The notes below the pieces were generated by a model that did no database searches, was not told the DNA's origin, and saw only the letters and a program-made list of their open reading frames with translations. From assembly GCF_042140125.1 (NCBI RefSeq), contig NZ_CP159473.1: DNA of 64,000 bases, one strand, 5' to 3'. Origin of the DNA: Rhodophyticola sp017644125. GTDB taxonomy: Bacteria; Pseudomonadota; Alphaproteobacteria; Rhodobacterales; Rhodobacteraceae. Position 1 is the stretch's first letter. Every line of letters begins with the position of its first letter. This document shows, piece after piece, positions 16,849 through 25,516 of this stretch. A program made the position numbers and the translations under genes.

Positions 16849-17799
16849 ATGCTTCGTCCCGCCCTCGCCGCCGCTCTCCTCGCGGCATTTCCCGCCGCCG
16901 CAGAGGAGCCGCGCACCGTCACTGACGATCTCGGCCGCACTGTGGAGGTTCCCGCCGACCCCGAGCGCATCGTGGTGCTGCACGACAAGAATCTGGGCAC
17001 GCCGCTGATCGAACTGGGTGTGATCCCCGTGGGCAGCCACGGGCGCACCACACCGGATGGTACGCCCTTCATCCGCGGCTCGATCCGCGTGACGGGCTAC
17101 GACTTCGACAATTCCGGGATCAGCTATCTCGGCGGCAACCCGGCCGACGTGGAGGCCGTCGCCGCCGCAGCGCCCGACCTCATCCTCACCTCCACTTGGC
17201 AGACCGCGGATGTGGAGCAACTCTCGGCCATCGCGCCAACGGTTGTTCTCGACACGACGGCGCGGCAGACCATCGACGTCTTCCCGCTCCTGGCGGAGGC
17301 GACAGGGACGCAGGACGTACTCGACCGGCTCCAGACCCGCTACGAGGCGCAGATCGCACAGCTGCGGCACCTCGTGCCGACCGAAGAGATCACCGTCGCC
17401 GTCTTGCAGGGCGTCGAGGGCGAGATCTATGTGCAGCATACCTACTCCGCGCTGGGAAAGGTGCTGCGCGACGCGGGCTTCTCCTTCCCGTCGGCGGTGG
17501 ACGCGATCCCCGAGGGCACGAGCGAGACCTGGAGCGCCGAGCGCCTGCCCGATCTAGACGCCGATATCGTCTTCCTGACTTACCGCAACGATGCCGGCCA
17601 GACGCCCGCCGATGCTGTCGCCGCCATGGAGGCGGTTCTGCCGTCCTTCTGCGAGGTGCTGCATGCCTGCCGTGAGGGACAGATGGTGATCCTGCCGCGC
17701 GACGAGGCGACATCGGCCTCCTACGATGCGCTGATGGCGCTCGGCCTTGTCGTGCTTACCGTCACCACCTCGGACGAGATCGTCCGGCAGCCCGAATAG
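16849..17799 (+). CDS. Periplasmic ferric-siderophore binding protein 4
   Basis: A 316-residue class III solute-binding protein. The start is placed at the ATG at 16849, preceded by AAAGGAG; an in-frame extension to 16798 lacks a signal-like N-terminus. The signal peptide is ALAAALLAAFPAAAEE, then DDLGRTVEVPADPERIVVLHDKN. It lacks the N-terminal cysteine pair of proteins 2 and 3. It is the last of the four before the exporter gene. Confidence 0.9.
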   Translation: MLRPALAAALLAAFPAAAEEPRTVTDDLGRTVEVPADPERIVVLHDKNLGTPLIELGVIPVGSHGRTTPDGTPFIRGSIRVTGYDFDNSGISYLGGNPADVEAVAAAAPDLILTSTWQTADVEQLSAIAPTVVLDTTARQTIDVFPLLAEATGTQDVLDRLQTRYEAQIAQLRHLVPTEEITVAVLQGVEGEIYVQHTYSALGKVLRDAGFSFPSAVDAIPEGTSETWSAERLPDLDADIVFLTYRNDAGQTPADAVAAMEAVLPSFCEVLHACREGQMVILPRDEATSASYDALMALGLVVLTVTTSDEIVRQPE

Positions 17800-17899
17800 G
17801 GGCCGGACGGTGGCCGACCTCCTCATGTTGGCCGCCGCCGACATGCCCTTCGTCGGCGACCGGCTCGACCGGGCGTGAAACCAAAAACGGAGACGATAT

Positions 17900-18067
17900 A
17901 TGAGACACATACCTCTCCTGCTCGTGGCGCTGTCGCTCGCCCCGACCGTCGTTCTGGACATCGACGCCGGTACGATCCTCGACGACGTGGCCAAGGGGAT
18001 GTTCGGGATGGCGCCGGACGGCGGATCCCAGCCCAACTCCTTCGCTGACCGGCTCGCGCGCGAATGA
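17900..18067 (+). CDS. Small secreted or membrane-anchored peptide
   Basis: A 55-residue frame starting MRHIPLLLVALSLAPTVVL, with a signal-peptide-like N-terminus, an acidic middle and a C-terminus ending DRLARE. An ACGGAG lies before the ATG, and the stop overlaps the ATG of the ABC exporter gene (ATGA), which argues for translation. A 22-codon GTG-started frame just upstream (17810-17878) ends similarly (GDRLDRA). No family is recognised; a small subunit or coupling peptide of the exporter is possible. Confidence 0.5.
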   Translation: MRHIPLLLVALSLAPTVVLDIDAGTILDDVAKGMFGMAPDGGSQPNSFADRLARE

Positions 18068-19836
18068 CCGGCTCTGCTCTACCTGCGCCGCCCGCAGGCG
18101 CCGCCATCCGCCCGCTCCTCGGGTATCTCGCGCTTGCGCCATTGCGACGGTACCGGCGCGTCGTCGCCGTCGTCGCGGGGCTGATCGCGGTGCAGACGGC
18201 CGGCACGCTCGCCGGTCCCATGATCGTGCGCGAGATAATCGGCCGGGTGGAGCAGGGGGCCGTAGCCGGGATCGGGCTGCTGGCGCTCTCCGTCGTCGCA
18301 GCCTATGCGCTGCGCTCGGCCGCGGCATTCGGCATCTTCCACTACGCCCATGTCGCCGCCTTCCGCACCTGCCACGACACACGCCTCGCGCTCTACGCCC
18401 ACATTCAGCGCATGGCCCCCGCGTGGTTTGCCCGCCGTCCCTCCGGCGAGGTGGTCGCGCGCGTCACCGAGGACAGCTACCGTATCGAGCCGCTGCTGGC
18501 CGACAGCGTTGAGCGCTTCGTGACCTCGGCCGTGGTGGGCTTGGGCGTACTCATCGTGATGCTCTTCATCGACCCGGCGCTGGCCTTCGTCGCCGTGGCT
18601 CCTCTGCCGGTCGCACTGGCCTATGTGCTCTGGCAGGGCCGCCAGGTCGGGCCGTCCTTCCGCGAAGAGTCCGAACGCGGCGCGGCGCTGGCCGGCACGG
18701 TGCAGGACCACGTCGGCGGCATGATCGAGATCCAGGGCTTCGCGCGCGAACGGGCCATGCGCACGCGCCTGTCGCGCGGGTCGCGCGCGCTCGCCCGGCG
18801 CGAGATCGCGAACCGCACGCTGATCGGTCGCTTCGATCCGGCCGTGGACGGGGCCACGGGCCTCGCCATCGCGCTTGTCGTCTGGGTGGGCGGCACCGGC
18901 CTCGCCTCCGGACGGGTTGAGGTCGCGGACCTGATCGCGGTCCTTCTCTTTGTCACCGCCATCTACCAGCCGCTTTACGTGGTCGTCGGCGCCTCCGAGG
19001 CCCTGCACAAGGCGCTTGCGGCGATGCGCCGGATCGAGGACGTTCTGGCGACCGCGCCCGAGATCGCCGAGGCGCCCGGTGCTGTGGACCCGCGCCCCGT
19101 CCGCGGCGCCATTGCCTTCGAGGACGTGCGCTTCGGCTATGAGGAAGGCGGCGCGGTCCTGCACGGCCTCTCCTTCGCCGTTGCCCCCGGTGAGACCGTC
19201 GCCATCGTTGGACCCACCGGCGCGGGCAAGAGCACCGTTGCCGCCCTTCTGTCGCGCTTCCACGATCCGCAAGGGGGCCGTGTCACGCTCGACGGACGCG
19301 ACCTGCGCGACCTTGCGCTGCGCCCCCTGCGCGAGAGCGTGGCGCGCGTCAGCCAGGACGTGTTTCTCTTCGATGCAACGGTGCGCGAGGTCGTCGCCAT
19401 GGGCCGCGAGGGGGCGTCGCGGGAGGAGATCCGCGCCGCTCTCGCCGCCGCTGAAGCGCTGTCCTTCGTTGAGGCGCTGCCACAAGGTCTCGATACCCGG
19501 GTGGGCGAGCGCGGCGTGCGCCTCTCGGGCGGTCAGAAGCAGCGCCTCTCGGTCGCGCGCGCCGTTCTCAAGGATGCGCCGGTCCTGGTGCTGGACGAGG
19601 CGACCTCCGCCATCGACGCCGCCACCGAGGCGCGGCTCCAGGCCACGCTCGACCGGCTCATGGAGGGCCGCACCGCAATCGTCATCGCGCACCGCCTGTC
19701 CACCGTGCGCGGCGCCGACCGCATCCTCGTTCTCGACGGCGGGCGCATCGCGGAAGAGGGCACACACATCGACCTTCTTGCTCGCGGGGGTCGCTACGCC
19801 GCCCTGGCGCGGGCCCAACTGGGGACAGCGGCGTGA
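18064..19836 (+). CDS. ABC exporter-type protein, fused membrane and ATPase domains
   Basis: A 590-residue type I exporter-fold protein: six membrane helices in about residues 25-310 and an ATPase in about 345-580 with Walker A GPTGAGKST, signature LSGGQKQR, Walker B VLVLDEATSAID and the switch His in IAHRLS. It probably works as a homodimer. Being at the end of a siderophore-uptake operon it may export a siderophore or, like IrtAB-type exporter-fold importers, take part in uptake; sequence alone does not decide. Its start overlaps the 55-residue peptide gene. Confidence 0.88.
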   Translation: MTGSALPAPPAGAAIRPLLGYLALAPLRRYRRVVAVVAGLIAVQTAGTLAGPMIVREIIGRVEQGAVAGIGLLALSVVAAYALRSAAAFGIFHYAHVAAFRTCHDTRLALYAHIQRMAPAWFARRPSGEVVARVTEDSYRIEPLLADSVERFVTSAVVGLGVLIVMLFIDPALAFVAVAPLPVALAYVLWQGRQVGPSFREESERGAALAGTVQDHVGGMIEIQGFARERAMRTRLSRGSRALARREIANRTLIGRFDPAVDGATGLAIALVVWVGGTGLASGRVEVADLIAVLLFVTAIYQPLYVVVGASEALHKALAAMRRIEDVLATAPEIAEAPGAVDPRPVRGAIAFEDVRFGYEEGGAVLHGLSFAVAPGETVAIVGPTGAGKSTVAALLSRFHDPQGGRVTLDGRDLRDLALRPLRESVARVSQDVFLFDATVREVVAMGREGASREEIRAALAAAEALSFVEALPQGLDTRVGERGVRLSGGQKQRLSVARAVLKDAPVLVLDEATSAIDAATEARLQATLDRLMEGRTAIVIAHRLSTVRGADRILVLDGGRIAEEGTHIDLLARGGRYAALARAQLGTAA

Positions 19837-20036
19837 CGAGCGCCTGGGCTATCTCTGCTGCTGATGGTCTTGGGAGTGAAAGCAATTGAATGCGGACACT
19901 GCATGCTCCCCACCGCACTCGGGGATCCATACCTCCTCATCGAGATATTCGGCCAGATCCGCGCCTCGAAGAACGAGCTGCGATCCCCGAGAAACCTGGA
20001 CTTTCCCACTATGGTTGCATCTCGACTTCCGAAGCC

Positions 20037-20843
20037 TCACCGCTCTAGCCGTTCCATCACCTTTTGCGTCCTGTGGTCGGCGGGGAAGTAGCTTTCGACC
20101 CTGAGGCCTCCCGCAATCGCACCCATTGCCGTGCCCAACCGGGTCGTGACGGCAAAGATGCTCAGCATCTGATGCCCGATCCTGTAGCGCTCGGCGAAGA
20201 TGGGTGCGGGCGACGGTCCCCAGCCGGGACTTGCCCAAGCCGGATCGATGGTGCCCCAGCGGCCGATCTCCTCGATCAGGGCTGCCAGGCGCGGACCTGC
20301 TTGCCCCTCGCGGGCCATGCGCTGCAGGGTCGCGCGGGCGACGTCGCCGAAGTTAACCAGCGCTGCGGCCGTGCCGGCGGGATGGAGCGTCAGCCGGTAG
20401 AGGTTCTGTTGCCTGCCCTCATGGGTTCTGTCCCAAAGCTCCGCTGGATCGCCGAAGAGCGACAGGGCGGCGTCAAAAGCCACGTTGGCATCGAGAACGT
20501 CACCCACCGCATCGACCAGCACCGCCGGGTACGGCATGTGGCCCTGCAGCACTTGCGCGGCGGCGCTCCGCACCGGCGCCATGGCGGCATCGGTGATCGC
20601 TCTTGCCGGGAAGATCGGGGCGAAGCCGGCCTCCGCCATGAAGGCGTTCGCCAGCTCCGGCGCCAGCCGCAGAGCCCGTGCGAGCCGAGCGGCGACGTCG
20701 CGGCCGGGCTTCGACCGCCCGCTTTCCAGGAAGCTCAGATGCCGCTGACTGATCCCGGCCTCCATGGCGAGGTCGAGCTGCGACAGACGGCGTTCATGAC
20801 GCCGAGATTTCAGCATGATCGCGAAGGGCGAGCGCCTGTCCAT
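20037..20843 (-). CDS. Xre-family regulator with MmyB-like ligand domain
   Basis: A 268-residue transcription regulator. The start is placed at 20843 because MDRRSPFAIMLKSRRHERR is the usual N-terminus of this family; the frame runs on upstream without support. Residues 10-65 are an HTH_3 domain (LSQLDLAMEAGISQRHLSFLESGRSKPGRD), and the rest is an MmyB-like sensor domain (AVLVDAVGDVLDANVAF...). It is divergent from the alpha/beta hydrolase gene and probably controls that gene and itself. Confidence 0.88.
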   Translation of the reverse strand: MDRRSPFAIMLKSRRHERRLSQLDLAMEAGISQRHLSFLESGRSKPGRDVAARLARALRLAPELANAFMAEAGFAPIFPARAITDAAMAPVRSAAAQVLQGHMPYPAVLVDAVGDVLDANVAFDAALSLFGDPAELWDRTHEGRQQNLYRLTLHPAGTAAALVNFGDVARATLQRMAREGQAGPRLAALIEEIGRWGTIDPAWASPGWGPSPAPIFAERYRIGHQMLSIFAVTTRLGTAMGAIAGGLRVESYFPADHRTQKVMERLER

Positions 20844-20860
20844 CGGTTCGATAACCTGGG

Positions 20861-20879
20861 GGTAATTGCATCCATTACC
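20861..20879. promoter_or_regulatory. Palindromic operator between regulator and hydrolase
   Basis: GGTAAT-N7-ATTACC is a perfect inverted repeat 18 bases upstream of the Xre regulator start and about 90 bases before the divergent hydrolase. Its position fits a binding site for that regulator controlling both genes. No other copy was noticed in the window. Confidence 0.55.
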
Positions 20880-20966
20880 TTCAAGCTGTGAGATCGGGAG
20901 GGATCCGTCAATGGCCGAAGACCGCTCTGCGGTCAGGGCTTCAACAGTTGTCAGAAAGGTACGCAA

Positions 20967-21803
20967 ATGGAGATCGAGCTGAACGGGGCGACCTATCACG
21001 TCAGGGAGCATGGCGCGGGGGACAGGACCGTCATCCTCATCCATGGCTGGCCCGACGATGGCGATCTATGGCGGCATCAGGTGGCCGCTCTGGTCGAGGC
21101 CGGCTACCGCGTGCTCGCGCCGGACCTTCTGGGCTTCGGCAAGAGCGAGCGGCATCCGGACACTGGCCGCTATACCGGCGCGCGCCTTGCCGCCGATCTG
21201 CTTTTGATGATGGACAGGATGGACATTGCCCGCGCCCATCTGGTCGCCCATGACTGGGGCGCGGTGGTCGGGTGGGAGATGGTGGCGTCGGCCCCGCAGC
21301 GGTTCGCGTCCTATGCTGCCCTGTCGGTCGGCCATAGCGGGGCGCTGTTCGATCTCGACCATGGCAAGCTGAGCAACCTCTGGTACTTCCTGCTCGCCCA
21401 GACCGAACTGGCGCCGGAACTGTTTAGGGCGAGCGACGGGGCTTTCATGCGGTTCTTTCTCGCCGGCCATCCGCAGCGCGATGCCATCGCAGATCGCATG
21501 GTGGCCGAGCCGGACTATCTGCAGGCCATGCGGCGGATCGAACTGGCGCATCCCGTGGCCGAGATCCTGCTCGCCGCGCTGACGGGCCAGCTGCCGGGGC
21601 CGGTGCCCGTCACCGTGCCCACGCTCGGCCTCTGGGGCGCGCAGGACGAGCTCATGTGGCGACCGCAGATCGCGGACTCCGAACGGTTCATGGAGGCGGA
21701 ATGGCAGTTCGAGCAGGTCGATGAGGCCGGCCACTGGCTGATGCTCGATCAGCCCGACAGGGTGACCGGGCTTCTGATGGACTGGATGGAGGGGCACGCC
21801 TGA
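20967..21803 (+). CDS. Alpha/beta hydrolase, epoxide hydrolase / haloalkane dehalogenase-like
   Basis: A 278-residue cytosolic hydrolase. The oxyanion-hole motif HGWPD (26-30), the nucleophile Asp96 in AHDWGAVVGW and the catalytic His256 in EAGHWLML are all present. An Asp nucleophile rather than Ser places it with epoxide hydrolases and haloalkane dehalogenases. The substrate is unknown. Expression is probably set by the divergent Xre regulator. Confidence 0.85.
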   Translation: MEIELNGATYHVREHGAGDRTVILIHGWPDDGDLWRHQVAALVEAGYRVLAPDLLGFGKSERHPDTGRYTGARLAADLLLMMDRMDIARAHLVAHDWGAVVGWEMVASAPQRFASYAALSVGHSGALFDLDHGKLSNLWYFLLAQTELAPELFRASDGAFMRFFLAGHPQRDAIADRMVAEPDYLQAMRRIELAHPVAEILLAALTGQLPGPVPVTVPTLGLWGAQDELMWRPQIADSERFMEAEWQFEQVDEAGHWLMLDQPDRVTGLLMDWMEGHA

Positions 21804-22272
21804 TCTGCCCTCTCGCAAGCGACTTGTCGCTAATGACCTGCAACAGCCAACCACTTCCGAGAGGCAGCCCGAAGTAGCAACGGAGCGGCGTGCGCAATCG
21901 AGCTAGGCGAGAAACAGCATGCCCTGCCTGTCCACGCAACGGCATTGCTATGCGATCGCCTTTGTTGATCGGCAGCCAATAGCGGTCTTCCTGGTTGTGC
22001 CCAGTATTGCCGACGGGCATGGCGCACCAGCCTTTGTGATCGGCGAATTGGCCGTCGCGAGGCGTACCTTTAAACCGCCGGTGTCATGCAATCCTGCCGC
22101 ATTTTCGAGTGATCGGGAGGCCACGGAGCTTGTCCGAAGATGCATGCAGCCCAAACCAACCGGCGCTCGGCGCATCGCTTCGACCTCGGAACCGGTCGAC
22201 GGATCATGCCAGACGAACCGGCCCCACGGTTTCAAAGATTGCCGGCAAATCACAGGCCCCTAGGCAACTCAT
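21804..22272. other. Gene-poor stretch with possible coding remnants
   Basis: No intact gene is supported in these 469 bases. On the minus strand a short readable segment (about 21990-22080, KGTPRDGQFADHKGWCAMPV...) looks protein-like but is bounded by stops and has no recognised family, so it may be debris of a lost gene. This marks the junction between the hydrolase locus and the copper region. Confidence 0.35.
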
Positions 22273-22728
22273 TCACGCGTGTCGCTCAAACACCTCGGTC
22301 GTCCCGTCACGCAGGACCAGCAGCGTATCGAACGCCTCGCGTTGATCGCCCATCTCCATGCCCGGCGACCCGATCGGCATGCCCGGAACCGTCAGCCCGA
22401 GCGCGTCCGGGCGATCGGCCAGCAGACGCTGGATATCGCGGACGGGCACGTGGCCCTCGACCACATATCCGTCCACAAGCGTGGTGTGGCAGGAGGCCAT
22501 TTCGGGCGCGATCCCGAGCCGCGCCTTGAGCGCATAAAGCGTGTCCTGATCGAGGTTTTGCGCATCGACGGCAAATCCTGCGCGCTCTGCATGTTCGATC
22601 CAGGCCGAGCAGCATCCGCAGGTCGGCGACTTGTAGACCTGCATCCGCGGCGCCAGCGCTTGCGCGGCACCTTTGCCGGCCAGTCCGGCGGCCGCAGCGC
22701 CCGCGAGAAGAAAAGCACGTCTGTTCAT
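22273..22728 (-). CDS. DUF411 metal-binding protein
   Basis: A 151-residue exported protein of the DUF411 family. The start is set at 22728 because MNRRAFLLAGAAAAGLAG is a twin-arginine-like signal; ATGs at 22740 and 22776 are alternatives. The mature part begins with MQVYKSPTCGCCSAW, whose CGCC is a likely metal site. Family members are usually linked to copper or other metal resistance, which fits the adjacent copZ- and copA-like genes on the same strand. Confidence 0.85.
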   Translation of the reverse strand: MNRRAFLLAGAAAAGLAGKGAAQALAPRMQVYKSPTCGCCSAWIEHAERAGFAVDAQNLDQDTLYALKARLGIAPEMASCHTTLVDGYVVEGHVPVRDIQRLLADRPDALGLTVPGMPIGSPGMEMGDQREAFDTLLVLRDGTTEVFERHA

Positions 22729-22796
22729 CTGACTATCCATTCCAAAACTCCGTTCATCAGCGAAAGCCTTTTGCACCGAAGGATCGTTTCATCCTG

Positions 22797-22991
22797 TCAA
22801 ACCGAGGTGGCGGGATAGCCGGCCTCTCTGAGAGCGGCCTGAAGCGCAACGGCATCCTTGTTCGACACGACCGTGAGCGTCTTTGAAGCCAGATCGGTAT
22901 CGACCCGGGCATCGGGGTCGATCGCCTTGAGGGTCTTGTCGATGGCGTCCGTGCAATGGCCGCAGCTCATGTCGGGGACGTGAAACCTCAT
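22797..22991 (-). CDS. copZ: Heavy-metal-associated domain protein, CopZ-like copper chaperone
   Basis: A 64-residue single HMA domain with the metal motif MSCGHC (residues 8-13) in the usual beta-alpha-beta fold length. Such proteins bind Cu(I) in the cytosol and pass it to CopA-type ATPases. It is downstream of copA on the same strand, 136 bases away, with an AGGAG before the ATG. The CopA protein here lacks its own HMA domain, so this protein may take over that role. Confidence 0.88.
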   Translation of the reverse strand: MRFHVPDMSCGHCTDAIDKTLKAIDPDARVDTDLASKTLTVVSNKDAVALQAALREAGYPATSV

Positions 22992-23127
22992 TTCAGGTTC
23001 TCCTTTTCATGCTGATTTCTAGAGGCTCGCGCGCAGGAGGCAAGCCCATTGGAAGACCGTTGCGCGGGGCCACAACACCTTGCGGCCGATTTCCCGGCGG
23101 GTTTGAAGGCGCTCCAATCCATACCCG

Positions 23128-25464
23128 TCAGAGGTCCAGCCGCCGAAGTCTGAGCGCGTTCGAGATCACCGAAACGGAAGACAGGCTCATCGCGGCCGCC
23201 GCAATCATGGGCGACAGCAACAGTCCGACGAAGGGGAAGAGAACCCCGGCTGCAATGGGCACACCCGCCGCGTTATAGGCAAAGGCGAAGAACAGGTTCT
23301 GCTTGATGTTGCGCAGGGTGCCCTTGGCCAGCTTCCGGGCGCGCACGAGCCCCACGAGGTCGCCGCGCATGAGGGTGATCCCCGCGCTTTCGACGGCCAC
23401 ATCCGCGCCGGTGCTCATGGCGATGCCCACATCCGCCGCCGCAAGAGCGGGCGCGTCGTTCACGCCGTCGCCCGCCATGGCGATCTTCGCTCCCTTGGCG
23501 CGGAGTTCCTCCACAAGGTTCTTCTTGTCCTCCGGCAGGACGCCTGCCCGCACCTCGTCGATCCCGAGTTTCCGTGCCACCGCTTCTGCTGTGCGCTGGT
23601 TGTCACCCGTCGCCATGATCACCGTCAGCCCCAGGGCATGCAGGTCGCGGATCGCGGCTTGCGTACTTGCCTTGATCGGGTCGGCCACGGCCACAATCCC
23701 CGCCAGCGCCCCGTCGACGGCAACGAACATCGCCGTTTTTCCCTCGATACGAAATCCGTCAGCCGTCTCCTCGGCGGCATCGGTCCGAATGCCCAGTTCC
23801 TCCATCATGGCGCGGTTGCCGAGAGCGACGGGACGGGCGCCGACGATGCCGCGGACACCCTTGCCGGTGACCGCGTCGAAGTCGTCCACCCGTCCGGGCT
23901 CCAGGCCGCGCGCGCGGGCGCCCTCGACGATGGCGTCGGCCAACGGATGCTCCGAGCCGCGTTCCAGCGCGGCGGCGAGTGACAGGACCTCGGTCTCCTC
24001 GTGCCCCTCAAGCGCCAAGACATCGGTGAGCTTGGGTTTGCCTTCGGTCAACGTGCCGGTCTTGTCGACGATCACCGTATCGACCCGCGCCATCCGTTCC
24101 AGCGCCTCGGCGTCCTTGATCAGCACACCGGCCAGCGCGCCGCGCCCGGCCGCGGTGGTGATCGAGATCGGCGTGGCGAGCCCAAGCGCGCAGGGGCAGG
24201 CGATGATCAGCACGGAGACGGCCGAAGCGATGGCGTAGGCCAATGCGGGTTCGGGACCGAAGGAGAGCCAGGTGAAGAAAGCGACGATGGCGATGACCAC
24301 AACGGTCGGCACGAAGACCGACGAAACCCGATCGGCCAGCCCCTGTATCGGCGCCCGTGACCGCCGCGCGCCGGCGACCATCTCGACGATCTGGGCCAGC
24401 ACCGTGTCCGCGCCGACCTGCGTCGCGCCGATCGCCAGAGTGCCGTTCTTGTTGATCGTGCCGCCGGTCACGCGCGCGCCGGTTGTCTTCTCCACCGGCA
24501 CGGGTTCGCCCGTGATCATACTCTCGTCGACGGAGGACCGGCCTTCGATCACCTCGCCGTCCACCGGTACGCTGTCGCCCGGCCTGACCCGCAAAAGGTC
24601 GCCTTCGACGATGTTTTCCAGCGGCGCGTCGTATTCGCTGCCGTCCGGCAGTATGCGCCGGGCGGTCTTGGGCGCGAGATCGAGCAGCGCGCGGATCGCG
24701 TCGCCGGTGCGTTCGCGCGCGCGCAGTTCCAGCACCTGTCCGACGAACACCAGCGCGACGATGACCACGGCGGCCTCGTAATAGGTGCCGACGCCATAGC
24801 CCATCTGGTATTCATCGGGGAACACGCCGGGCGCGAAGGTCGCCACCAGTGAGTAGAGATAGGCCGCACCCACGCCAAGCGCGATCAGCGTCCACATGTT
24901 CGGCGAAACGTTGCGGATCGAATTGATACCACGGCGGAAGAACGGCAGCGCCGCCCAGAGGATGATTGGGGTTGCGAGAGCGAATTCCGCATAGATGGAT
25001 ACGCGGTGCCCGAGCCAACCGCGCAGGTCGAGCCCGATGAGGTCGCCCATGGTAATGGCGACAAGAGGGACCGCCGCCGCCGCGGAGATCCACATGCGCC
25101 GCGTGAAATCGACAAGCTCGTGGCTTGGTTCATCGGAGGGCACCACCGGTTCCAGCGCCATGCCGCAGATCGGGCAGCTTCCCGGTTCATCGCGGATGAT
25201 CTCGGGGTGCATCGGGCAGGTCCAGACTGCGTCGGGGTTTACGATGGCGGCGCGGCTGGACGCGGAACCGGACGCGTAGAAGTAAGGATCCGCTTGGAAC
25301 GCATCTTCGCAGGCCTCAGAGCAAAACCAAAACGTATCGCCGCCATACTCCCGCGACCGTGCGCCGTTGCCTATCTCGACCTGCATACCGCAAACGGGAT
25401 CTGCCGCGATCTCCATGCCCGGAGCGGGTTCGGCGGTATGATGTCGATGAGTGTGATCGGTCAT
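23128..25464 (-). CDS. copA: Copper-exporting P1B-type ATPase
   Basis: A 778-residue inner-membrane pump. The N-terminus is His-rich, then a YHS domain (DPVCGMQV...FCSEACEDAF) and a heavy-metal-binding domain (WTCPMHPEI...CPICGMALEP) instead of the usual HMA repeats. The core has the CPC motif in ACPCALGLATP, DKTGTLTEG phosphorylation site, SEHPLADAI (HP motif) and GDGVNDAPAL. CPC and the flanking chaperone indicate Cu(I) export. A CueR-type promoter lies directly upstream. Confidence 0.95.
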   Translation of the reverse strand: MTDHTHRHHTAEPAPGMEIAADPVCGMQVEIGNGARSREYGGDTFWFCSEACEDAFQADPYFYASGSASSRAAIVNPDAVWTCPMHPEIIRDEPGSCPICGMALEPVVPSDEPSHELVDFTRRMWISAAAAVPLVAITMGDLIGLDLRGWLGHRVSIYAEFALATPIILWAALPFFRRGINSIRNVSPNMWTLIALGVGAAYLYSLVATFAPGVFPDEYQMGYGVGTYYEAAVVIVALVFVGQVLELRARERTGDAIRALLDLAPKTARRILPDGSEYDAPLENIVEGDLLRVRPGDSVPVDGEVIEGRSSVDESMITGEPVPVEKTTGARVTGGTINKNGTLAIGATQVGADTVLAQIVEMVAGARRSRAPIQGLADRVSSVFVPTVVVIAIVAFFTWLSFGPEPALAYAIASAVSVLIIACPCALGLATPISITTAAGRGALAGVLIKDAEALERMARVDTVIVDKTGTLTEGKPKLTDVLALEGHEETEVLSLAAALERGSEHPLADAIVEGARARGLEPGRVDDFDAVTGKGVRGIVGARPVALGNRAMMEELGIRTDAAEETADGFRIEGKTAMFVAVDGALAGIVAVADPIKASTQAAIRDLHALGLTVIMATGDNQRTAEAVARKLGIDEVRAGVLPEDKKNLVEELRAKGAKIAMAGDGVNDAPALAAADVGIAMSTGADVAVESAGITLMRGDLVGLVRARKLAKGTLRNIKQNLFFAFAYNAAGVPIAAGVLFPFVGLLLSPMIAAAAMSLSSVSVISNALRLRRLDL

Positions 25465-25485
25465 TCAAATTCTCCTTAGGCGGAC

Positions 25486-25516
25486 AATGTAGGGATTCCA
25501 GTTACTGGAAGGTCAA
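25486..25516 (-). promoter_or_regulatory. CueR/MerR-type copper-inducible promoter of copA
   Basis: On the minus strand a -35 TTGACC (25511-25516) and a -10 TACATT (25486-25491) are separated by 19 bases that include the dyad TTCCAGTAACTGGAA. The over-long 19-bp spacer carrying such a dyad is the hallmark of MerR-family activated promoters and closely resembles copA promoters bound by CueR. The -35 overlaps the stop codon of the upstream VTT-domain gene. No cueR gene is in the window. Confidence 0.85.

Noticed and set aside
19837..20036. Readable minus-strand frame before the Xre regulator stop
   Set aside because: Short, no start with ribosome site and no recognised family; left unannotated.
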